64,000 nt of DNA from Erwinia tasmaniensis Et1/99 (GTDB lineage Bacteria; Pseudomonadota; Gammaproteobacteria; Enterobacterales; Enterobacteriaceae), in the NCBI RefSeq assembly GCF_000026185.1, contig NC_010694.1, positions 434,001 to 498,000 on the forward strand, in the 5' to 3' direction. Under the pieces are notes generated by a model. That model was given only the letters and a program-made list of their open reading frames with translations, had not been told where the DNA came from and made no database searches. Position 1 is the first letter of the stretch; every line of letters starts with the position of its first letter. Positions 56,949-64,000 of the stretch are shown piece by piece. Both the position numbers and the translations under genes were made by a program.

Positions 56949-58253
56949 ATGACCATTGAAATCGAATTAAAGTTCATTGCTTTGCCAAACGCAGCGACAA
57001 AAATAGCGGCCAAACTGGCTGCCTGGCCTCATAAGCATACGCCGGGACAGAAGTTAACCAATACTTACTTCGAAACGGACGATAAACAGCTGCGTCATTG
57101 GGATATGGGGCTGCGCATTCGAGGTTTCGGTGACAGCTATGAGATGACGCTAAAAACCGCAGGGCAGACTATCGGCGGGCTGCACCAGCGGCCGGAATAT
57201 AATGTGGCGTTAGAGCAACCCGAACTGGATATCCGGCAGTTACCGGGTGAAGTGTGGCCCGCCGGTACGGATGTTGCCGCGTTACAGACGCGACTTAGTG
57301 CCTTGTTCAGTACTCACTTTGTGCGTGAAAAGTGGGTGGTCACTTATCTGCAAAGCGAGATCGAGGTTGCTTTCGACAGAGGGGAAGTCAGTGCAGGTGA
57401 CCTGAGTGAGCCCCTTATGGAGATTGAGCTTGAGTTAAAAAGCGGCCAGCGAGACGATCTGCTGGCCTTTGCCAACGAGCTGGCGACAATTGACGGCTTA
57501 CGCCTCGGCAGCTTGAGTAAAGCCGCGCGCGGCTACGCGCTGGCACAGGGCAATCCGCCACGGCCCCTGCGCCAGCTCCTCCTGTTGAAGGTCAGGCCGA
57601 AGGCCACGGTAGAAGAGGGCATGAAGGCGGCCTTTCTGCATGCGCTTAACCAGTGGCAGTATCATGAGGAGTTATGGTTAAGGGGCAATGCCAACGCACG
57701 ACGTGAAATAAAAGATGCGCTGGAAACTCTGCGTCAGGCCTTTTCACTTTACGGCGCGCTGGTTCCTCGCAAGGCCAGCAGCGATCTGCGCCAGAAACTG
57801 ACATTGCTGGAAGAAGCCATGCTGGATAAAGGCGTCTCGGCCGAAACGCTGTGCTTCAGTGCACTCTGGCTGCAAACCCAGTTAGCGCTTACCAACTGGC
57901 TTGCTACCGCCGGCTGGCGAGAGTTTGTCGACAGCAAGGCTGACGCTAAACTGCAAGGCTCATTTAAACGCTTTAGCGATATTATGCTGGGCCGCATTGC
58001 TGCTGACCTGAAAGAGACCTTCTCCCAGGTGAATCACGCGGGTGAATATCAGGACAAACTGGCGCGTCTTCATCGCCAGCTGCTGGCAGTTCATCTGTTG
58101 GCGGGAGCTTATGATGCGGCCGCGGTCAATAGCTGGGTCCAGAGCTGGCAGCAGCTGGGCCAGGCGATTGACGGGCAGCAGGATATCTGGCTCGATGCCC
58201 ATCTTCGTCAGGCGCTGAAACAGCCTGCATTCTGGAAAAACGGCAGTCTGTAA
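56949..58253 (+). CDS. ygiF: Inorganic triphosphatase YgiF (CYTH-CHAD)
   Basis: A 434-residue protein. The N-terminal CYTH domain starts with the signature EIELKF and forms a triphosphate tunnel that hydrolyses inorganic triphosphate. The C-terminal CHAD domain (about residues 200-430) is rich in conserved histidines and basic residues that bind polyphosphate. ATG-ACC-ATT start. It lies directly upstream of glnE, as in E. coli. Confidence 0.94.
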   Translation: MTIEIELKFIALPNAATKIAAKLAAWPHKHTPGQKLTNTYFETDDKQLRHWDMGLRIRGFGDSYEMTLKTAGQTIGGLHQRPEYNVALEQPELDIRQLPGEVWPAGTDVAALQTRLSALFSTHFVREKWVVTYLQSEIEVAFDRGEVSAGDLSEPLMEIELELKSGQRDDLLAFANELATIDGLRLGSLSKAARGYALAQGNPPRPLRQLLLLKVRPKATVEEGMKAAFLHALNQWQYHEELWLRGNANARREIKDALETLRQAFSLYGALVPRKASSDLRQKLTLLEEAMLDKGVSAETLCFSALWLQTQLALTNWLATAGWREFVDSKADAKLQGSFKRFSDIMLGRIAADLKETFSQVNHAGEYQDKLARLHRQLLAVHLLAGAYDAAAVNSWVQSWQQLGQAIDGQQDIWLDAHLRQALKQPAFWKNGSL

Positions 58254-58291
58254 TTTTTCAGTCGTGGAATTCTGAAGGGAGCGTTGACCTT

Positions 58292-61126
58292 ATGGTGCCA
58301 TCATTAACTCAGCCTTTACCCGTGCTGCTGGCTGACCAGGTTACCCGGCTAGACCCGCTGTTTAACGGCGCGTCTTGCCGGCAGCAGGCGGTGCTGGTTT
58401 TTAGTGACTTTATCCGCACCAGCCTGATCCAGTTCCCCGCCTGGTGGCAGCAGCTGCTTGAGCAACCGCCCCAGCCGGATGAATGGCAGCACTATCGGCA
58501 ATGGTTGCAAACTCAGCTTGCTGCCGCTCAGGATGAAAATGCGCTGATGCGCGAGCTGCGCCGGTTCCGCCGCCACATGTTGACGCGTATTGCCTGGATG
58601 CAAACCCTGGCAGAAAGCACCACTGAACAGACCCTGCGCCAGTTGAGCGAGCTGGCGGAAACGCTGATTGTCGGCGCTCGCGACTGGTTGTGGCGTGCCT
58701 GCTGTGTCGAGCTTGGCACCCCGATGAATGCTGCCGGAGAGCCACAGCCTTTGCTGATCCTCGGTATGGGAAAGCTGGGCGGCGTCGAGCTGAACTTCTC
58801 CTCTGATATCGACCTGATCTTTACCTGGCCGGAAAATGGCACCACGCAGGGAGGGCGGCGCGAGCTGGATAATGCCCAGTTCTTTACCCGCCTGGGCCAG
58901 CGCCTGATAAAAGTGCTGAACCAGGCGACCGCAGACGGCTTCGTTTACCGTGTCGATATGCGTCTGCGCCCCTTTGGTGATAGCGGTCCGCTGGTGTTGA
59001 GTTTTGCCGCGCTGGAAGATTACTACCAGGAGCAGGGGCGAGACTGGGAACGCTACGCCATGGTCAAAGCGCGTCTGATGGGGGATAGCGGTGACCGCTG
59101 GAGCGAAGAGCTGCGTCAGCTGCTGCGGCCGTTTGTTTTCCGCCGTTACATTGATTTCAGCGTTATTCAGTCGCTGCGTAATATGAAAGGGATGATTGCC
59201 CGCGAAGTCCGGCGGCGAGGGCTGACGAATAACATCAAGCTCGGTGCGGGCGGTATTCGTGAAACGGAATTTATCGTGCAGGTCTTTCAGCTGATCCGCG
59301 GCGGGCGTGAGCGATCCCTCCAGCAGCGTTCTCTGTTGCCTGCTCTGTCTGCCATTGATGAGCTGCATCTGTTACCGTCAGAACAGCCAGAGCAGCTGCG
59401 TGTTGCCTATCTGTTTCTGCGCCGGCTGGAAAATTTACTGCAAAGCATCAACGATGAGCAAACCCAAACCCTGCCCGATAGCGAATTGGATCGTACGCGC
59501 CTCGCCTGGGCGATGGGATGTGGCGACTGGGCGACATTACACGCCCGGCTCGATCGGCATATGGCAACGGTGCGCAGCATCTTCAACGAACTGATCGGCG
59601 ATGATAGCGCCGATGGTGGCGATAACCGTGACGCAGGGGAATATGGCGTACTGTGGCAGGATCGGCTGGAAGAGGTGGAGCTGGAGCCGCTGGTGCCTCA
59701 TCTGGCCAGTGATGCCCGACAACAGCTGCTGTGCGTCATTAACGATTTCCGCCAGGATCTTGATAAACGCACGATTGGCCCACGCGGGCGGCAGGCGCTG
59801 GATCAGCTGATGCCACGGCTGCTGGGTGAAGTGCTGCCGCGTGATGATGCGCCGGTAACGCTGATGCGCCTGACTCCGCTGCTGCTGGGCGTGGTGACGC
59901 GTTCAACCTACCTGGAACTGCTGAGTGAATACCACGGTGCGCTTCAGCACCTGATTCGCCTGTGTGCCGCCTCGCCAAAGGTTGCCAGCCAGCTGGCGCG
60001 CTATCCGCTGCTGCTTGATGAGCTGCTCGACCCGGCTACGCTGTATCATCCCACCGCCACCGATGCCTATCGTGACGAACTGCGTCAGTATCTGCTGCGT
60101 ATTCCGGAAGAGGATGAAGAACAGCAGCTGGAGGCGTTGCGCCAGTTTAAACAGGCACAGCATCTGCGTATTGCCGCTGCTGATATCGCCAAAACGCTAC
60201 CGGTCATGAAGGTCAGCGATCATCTGACCTGGCTGGCGGAGGCGATAACTGAATCCGTGGTGCAGCAGGCGTGGAATATGATGATCCAGCGCTATGGCCG
60301 CCCTTCACATCTCGCTGACGACAGCGATCGCGGTTTTGCCGTGGTTGGCTACGGTAAGTTGGGGGGGTGGGAGCTGGGCTACAGTTCCGACCTCGATCTG
60401 GTGTTTCTCCACGACTGCCCGGCCGATGCTGTGACCCTGGGGGATCGCAGTATAGACGGTCGTCAGTTCTATCTGCGCCTTGCACAGCGCGTGATGCACT
60501 TATTCAGTACCCGCACCTCCTCGGGCATTCTTTACGAGGTGGATGCCCGCCTGCGTCCATCCGGAGCGGCGGGAATGTTGGTCAGCACTTTTGATGCTTT
60601 CGATGAGTACCAGCGAAACGATGCCTGGACATGGGAGCATCAGGCGCTGGTACGTGCCCGTATCGTGTACGGCGATAGCGCGTTGGGCGAGCGTTTTGCA
60701 CACATTCGTCGCGGCATTCTGGCACGCCCACGTGACGATAAAAAATTGCAAACGGAAGTGCGCGAGATGCGTGAGAAAATGCGTACCCATCTCGGCAACA
60801 AGCACAAAGATCGGTGGGATATCAAAGCCGATGCGGGCGGCATCGTCGATATTGAATTTATTACACAATATCTGGTTTTACGTTACGCCTCACAGGTGCC
60901 GGAACTGACGCGCTGGTCTGACAACGTGCGCATTCTTGAGCTTCTGGCGCGCAGCGGTAAAATGGCGTCAGCTCAGGCTGAAGCGCTGACGAATGCCTAT
61001 GTGACTTTGCGCGATGCGCTTCATCACCTTGCTTTGCAGGAGTTGCCCGGGCACGTCGCGGTTGATGCTTTCGCGCAGGAGAAAGCCGAGGTGAAAGCCT
61101 GCTGGCAGGCGTGGTTAAGTACCTGA
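58292..61126 (+). CDS. glnE: Glutamine synthetase adenylyltransferase/adenylyl-removing enzyme GlnE
   Basis: A 944-residue bifunctional regulator of glutamine synthetase. The N-terminal deadenylylase domain has [18 protein letters not shown] and [11 protein letters not shown]. The C-terminal adenylyltransferase domain has [18 protein letters not shown] and GGIVDIEF. A regulatory linker between them responds to PII. The first GGIRxxEF motif carries threonine where E. coli has isoleucine. It follows ygiF by 38 bases and precedes hldE. Confidence 0.96.
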   Translation: MVPSLTQPLPVLLADQVTRLDPLFNGASCRQQAVLVFSDFIRTSLIQFPAWWQQLLEQPPQPDEWQHYRQWLQTQLAAAQDENALMRELRRFRRHMLTRIAWMQTLAESTTEQTLRQLSELAETLIVGARDWLWRACCVELGTPMNAAGEPQPLLILGMGKLGGVELNFSSDIDLIFTWPENGTTQGGRRELDNAQFFTRLGQRLIKVLNQATADGFVYRVDMRLRPFGDSGPLVLSFAALEDYYQEQGRDWERYAMVKARLMGDSGDRWSEELRQLLRPFVFRRYIDFSVIQSLRNMKGMIAREVRRRGLTNNIKLGAGGIRETEFIVQVFQLIRGGRERSLQQRSLLPALSAIDELHLLPSEQPEQLRVAYLFLRRLENLLQSINDEQTQTLPDSELDRTRLAWAMGCGDWATLHARLDRHMATVRSIFNELIGDDSADGGDNRDAGEYGVLWQDRLEEVELEPLVPHLASDARQQLLCVINDFRQDLDKRTIGPRGRQALDQLMPRLLGEVLPRDDAPVTLMRLTPLLLGVVTRSTYLELLSEYHGALQHLIRLCAASPKVASQLARYPLLLDELLDPATLYHPTATDAYRDELRQYLLRIPEEDEEQQLEALRQFKQAQHLRIAAADIAKTLPVMKVSDHLTWLAEAITESVVQQAWNMMIQRYGRPSHLADDSDRGFAVVGYGKLGGWELGYSSDLDLVFLHDCPADAVTLGDRSIDGRQFYLRLAQRVMHLFSTRTSSGILYEVDARLRPSGAAGMLVSTFDAFDEYQRNDAWTWEHQALVRARIVYGDSALGERFAHIRRGILARPRDDKKLQTEVREMREKMRTHLGNKHKDRWDIKADAGGIVDIEFITQYLVLRYASQVPELTRWSDNVRILELLARSGKMASAQAEALTNAYVTLRDALHHLALQELPGHVAVDAFAQEKAEVKACWQAWLST

Positions 61127-61213
61127 TCACCGATCGCACGCGATGGTTAGCCAGCTGAACAATTATGCTATCATCGCGCGCATTAATTTTTACTGCAGTC
61201 TGGAGTCTCTGGA

Positions 61214-62650
61214 ATGAAAATTACCCTGCCCGATTTTACCCGCGCGGGTGTGCTGGTAGTGGGCGACGTGATGTTGGATCGCTACTGGTACGGCCCAACC
61301 AACCGCATCTCTCCCGAAGCGCCGGTTCCGGTGGTAAAAGTTGATAGCGTGGAGGAGCGCCCAGGCGGTGCGGCCAACGTTGCCATGAATATCGCCTCTC
61401 TTGGCGCAAAGTCGCGTCTGGTTGGCCTGACCGGGGTTGATGACGCGGCGCGTGCGCTTAGCGCCGCCCTGTCTGGGGTCAACGTGCAGTGCGACTTTGT
61501 CTCTGTGGCGACTCATCCTACTATCACCAAGCTGCGCGTGTTGTCACGTAATCAGCAGCTGATCCGCCTGGATTTCGAGGAAGGATTTGACGGTGTCGAT
61601 CCTGAGCCAATGCTTGAACGCATCCAGCGGTCTCTGCCGGGCATCGGGGCGCTGGTCCTGTCTGACTATGCGAAAGGGGCGCTGGCTACCGTGGAAACCA
61701 TGATAGCGTTGGCGCGTAAAGCGGGCGTCCCGGTGCTGGTCGATCCCAAAGGAACCGACTTCTCTCGCTATCACGGCGCAACCCTGCTGACGCCAAACCT
61801 GTCTGAATTCGAGGCGGTGGTGGGTAAGTGTAAAAGCGAAGCCGACATTGTGGAACGTGGTACGGCGCTGATGCAACAGCATGCACTTTCTGCGCTGCTG
61901 GTGACTCGTTCCGAACACGGTATGACGCTGCTGCAGCCGGGAAAAGCCCCTTTCCATATGCCGACCCAGGCGCAGGAGGTCTTTGACGTCACCGGCGCTG
62001 GAGATACGGTAATCGGTGTGCTGGCAACCGCGCTGGCGGCTGGAAACACGCTGGAAGAGAGCTGTTTCCTTGCCAACGCGGCGGCAGGCGTGGTGGTGGG
62101 TAAGCTTGGCACCTCCACGGTGTCTCCGATGGAGCTGGAAAATGCTATTCATGCGCGTCCGGAGTCGGGTTTTGGCGTAATGAGTGAAGCACAGCTGATT
62201 GTTGAAGTGAAAAAAGCCCGCCAGCGTGGTGAAAAGGTGGTGATGACCAACGGCGTGTTCGACATTTTACATGCGGGCCATGTTTCCTATCTTGCCAATG
62301 CGCGTAAGCTGGGCGACCGCCTGATTGTGGCGGTGAATAGCGATGCCTCCACCCGTCGTCTGAAAGGTGAAACACGCCCGGTCAACCCGCTTCTTAACCG
62401 CATGATGGTATTGGGCGCGCTTGAGGCGGTAGACTGGGTGATCGGTTTTGAAGAGGATACGCCGCAGCGAGCGATCGCTGAAATATTGCCGGACCTGCTG
62501 GTAAAAGGCGGTGACTATAAGCCTGAAGATATTGCCGGGAGCAAAGAGGTTTGGGCGAACGGCGGAGATGTGCAGGTACTCAATTTCGAAGACGGTATTT
62601 CCACCAGTAATATCATCAAAACGATCATTTCAGGAAGCGGGAAAAATTGA
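61214..62650 (+). CDS. hldE: Bifunctional heptose kinase/adenylyltransferase HldE
   Basis: A 478-residue enzyme making ADP-heptose for lipopolysaccharide core. The N-terminal PfkB-type kinase (residues 1-320) has GGAANVAMN and the catalytic GAGDT. The C-terminal cytidylyltransferase-like domain (from about residue 340) has the [12 protein letters not shown] motif and ends [10 protein letters not shown]. It follows glnE as in E. coli. Confidence 0.97.
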   Translation: MKITLPDFTRAGVLVVGDVMLDRYWYGPTNRISPEAPVPVVKVDSVEERPGGAANVAMNIASLGAKSRLVGLTGVDDAARALSAALSGVNVQCDFVSVATHPTITKLRVLSRNQQLIRLDFEEGFDGVDPEPMLERIQRSLPGIGALVLSDYAKGALATVETMIALARKAGVPVLVDPKGTDFSRYHGATLLTPNLSEFEAVVGKCKSEADIVERGTALMQQHALSALLVTRSEHGMTLLQPGKAPFHMPTQAQEVFDVTGAGDTVIGVLATALAAGNTLEESCFLANAAAGVVVGKLGTSTVSPMELENAIHARPESGFGVMSEAQLIVEVKKARQRGEKVVMTNGVFDILHAGHVSYLANARKLGDRLIVAVNSDASTRRLKGETRPVNPLLNRMMVLGALEAVDWVIGFEEDTPQRAIAEILPDLLVKGGDYKPEDIAGSKEVWANGGDVQVLNFEDGISTSNIIKTIISGSGKN

Positions 62651-62658
62651 CGGCTGAC

Positions 62659-62678
62659 GGCTGCCCGTTCGGGCAGCC
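62659..62678. terminator. Hairpin between convergent hldE and ubiK
   Basis: GGCTGCCC-GTTC-GGGCAGCC is a perfect 8-pair stem after the hldE stop. Neither strand has a real T-run, so termination strength is uncertain. Confidence 0.5.
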
Positions 62679-62693
62679 ATTATCCAGCGCGAC

Positions 62694-62978
62694 TTACTCC
62701 GCTGGTTTTTCGGCTATTGCAGCAGGCAGTTGTGGTGCTGCACGGTTTTCCAGTTCAGAGAGCCGCTGTTCCAGCACGGCAAGCTTCTCACGGGTGCGCA
62801 GTAGCACCTGAGTTTGCACGTCAAACTCTTCCCGGTTAACCAGGTCCAGCCGCGTCAACTGTGATTGCAAAGTCTGACGGATTTTCTTTTCGACATCGTC
62901 ACCTAAATCACGAATGCCTTTCGGCATGGAGTCATGGATCTGACGGGCCAGTTGTTCAATCTTTTTTGCATCAATCAT
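62694..62978 (-). CDS. ubiK: Ubiquinone biosynthesis accessory factor UbiK
   Basis: A 94-residue coiled-coil protein (E. coli YqiC/UbiK). It starts [21 protein letters not shown], followed by a long heptad helix ([28 protein letters not shown]) and a proline/alanine tail. It works with UbiJ to support aerobic ubiquinone synthesis. Convergent with hldE. Confidence 0.93.
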   Translation of the reverse strand: MIDAKKIEQLARQIHDSMPKGIRDLGDDVEKKIRQTLQSQLTRLDLVNREEFDVQTQVLLRTREKLAVLEQRLSELENRAAPQLPAAIAEKPAE

Positions 62979-63131
62979 GGCAGGTTTCCTGATAGCAGCG
63001 AGTTTGGCTCTAGTGTAATCGCTCCGCCGTCAGCCACAAACTTTAAAATGCCTTAGTGATAAAATGGATAGCCGATAGCCCTTTTTGTTCGTTGCTCTGT
63101 TACTTTTTCAGCGCTATCATGAATTCGCTTA

Positions 63132-63277
63132 TTCTCAGGGCGGGGCGAAATTCCCCACCGGCGGTAAATCAGCTGAGGCTGAAAGCCCGCGAGCGCTTCA
63201 GAGCCATTCTGAAGGTCAGCAGATCCGGTGTAATTCCGGGGCCGACGGTTAAAGTCCGGATGGGAGAGAGTAACGAT
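63132..63277 (+). ncRNA. FMN riboswitch (RFN element) of ribB
   Basis: The conserved RFN element is clear: CTCAGGGCGGGGCGAAATTCC, then CCACCGGCGGTAAATC, GAGCCCGCGAGC-like stems, CAGATCCGGTGTAATTCCGG and CCGACGGTTAAAGTCCGGAT closing to GAGAG. It binds flavin mononucleotide and represses ribB. It ends about 105 bases before the ribB ATG. Confidence 0.93.
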
Positions 63278-63382
63278 TCTTGACGGGCTGAAGCTCGCCT
63301 CGCGTTATTTGTTGTCGCCGTATAACACTCCTAAGCACGCCCTGGTTCTGGTAACCCATACATTTACAAAGGTTTATTTACC

Positions 63383-64000
63383 ATGAATCAGTCGCTACTT
63401 TCTGAATTTGGCACGCCTGAACAGCGTGTTACACATGCCATTGAGGCGCTGCGCGCAGGCCGCGGTGTGATGGTTCTGGACGATGAAGATCGTGAAAACG
63501 AAGGTGATATGATCTTCGCCGCCGAAACCATGACCGTTGAGCAAATGGCACTAACCATCCGTCACGGCAGCGGTATCGTCTGTCTGTGTCTGAATGAGGA
63601 ACGCCTGGAGCAGCTTGATCTGCCCATGATGGTGCAGAACAACACCAGCGCTTACGGTACAGGTTTTACCGTGACTATCGAAGCAGCCGAGGGCGTGACG
63701 ACCGGCGTTTCTGCTACCGATCGCCTGACCACTATCCGTGCCGCGATCGCAGATGATGCCAGGCCCAGTGATTTAAATCGCCCCGGCCATGTGTTTCCGC
63801 TGCGCGCCCGTTCCGGCGGCGTGTTAACTCGTGGCGGTCACACGGAAGCCACTCTCGACTTGGTCACCCTGGCCGGTTTCAAACCGGCGGGCGTGCTTTG
63901 TGAACTGACTAACGACGACGGTTCAATGGCGCATGCGCCAGAAGTCATCGTGTTTGCCCGTCAGCACGATATGCCGGTCGTCACCATCGAAGACCTGGTG
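63383..64000 (+). CDS. ribB: 3,4-dihydroxy-2-butanone 4-phosphate synthase RibB (partial)
   Basis: The reading frame runs off the window after 206 of about 217 codons. It starts [20 protein letters not shown] and has the catalytic [17 protein letters not shown] loop, TGVSATDR and [14 protein letters not shown]. It converts ribulose-5-phosphate to the four-carbon precursor of riboflavin. The upstream FMN riboswitch controls it. Confidence 0.95.
   Translation, partial: MNQSLLSEFGTPEQRVTHAIEALRAGRGVMVLDDEDRENEGDMIFAAETMTVEQMALTIRHGSGIVCLCLNEERLEQLDLPMMVQNNTSAYGTGFTVTIEAAEGVTTGVSATDRLTTIRAAIADDARPSDLNRPGHVFPLRARSGGVLTRGGHTEATLDLVTLAGFKPAGVLCELTNDDGSMAHAPEVIVFARQHDMPVVTIEDLV

Noticed and set aside
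58349..59368. 339-codon minus-strand ORF opposite glnE
   Set aside because: Antisense shadow of a conserved essential-type gene, without family features.

Overview
The window is chromosomal DNA of a plant-associated enterobacterium, most likely Erwinia or a close relative. Gene content, protein lengths and gene order match the Enterobacterales core (lptFG, yjgR, leuX, opgB, the rpsU-dnaG-rpoD operon, folB-uppP-cca-glnE-hldE-ribB). An ERIC-type repeat is present. The genus is an inference, not a measurement.

Layout. (1) 1-7.7 kb is core: lptF-lptG (lipopolysaccharide export), a GGTCAA-rich repeat patch, a ParE/RHH toxin-antitoxin pair, a small membrane ORF, yjiN, yjgR, yjjA and tRNA-Leu(CAA) leuX. 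(2) 7.8-38 kb is an accessory region starting at leuX, a classic integration site. It holds a P4-type integrase with four in-frame stops in its C-terminus, and an AT-rich half-HsdS/HsdM pair preceded by strong palindromes. A frameshifted YgjP-like metallopeptidase and an IS3 remnant follow. Next come a first chaperone-usher fimbrial operon (major subunit, chaperone, usher, tip protein, second chaperone) with a LuxR-type regulator at one end and a MarT/FidL-like membrane regulator pair at the other, then a GGDEF diguanylate cyclase, a second IS3 remnant and a ruined AbiEii-type toxin gene. A complete type III restriction-modification operon with an extra nuclease-like gene between mod and res, and a second fimbrial operon with its own LuxR-type regulator, complete the region. 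(3) 38.6-46.2 kb carries a YecA-like protein, nlpA, an XRE regulator, sfsB, ampH, opgB and a porin. (4) 46.3-64 kb is core again: mug, rpoD-dnaG-rpsU, tsaD, plsY, folB, uppP, cca, ygiM, ygiF, glnE, hldE, ubiK, an FMN riboswitch and the start of ribB, which runs off the end.

How it works together. The accessory region combines DNA-modification/defence cassettes in several stages of decay with two surface-adhesion systems and signalling genes (c-di-GMP synthase, membrane-bound and LuxR-type regulators) that plausibly switch attachment on and off. The most interesting candidate system is the three-gene type III operon mod - PD-(D/E)XK protein - res, with tight translational overlap. Second is the hsdS/hsdM operon, whose 5' region holds two matching 19-bp palindromes 63 bp apart and a chain of overlapping small ORFs leading into hsdS.
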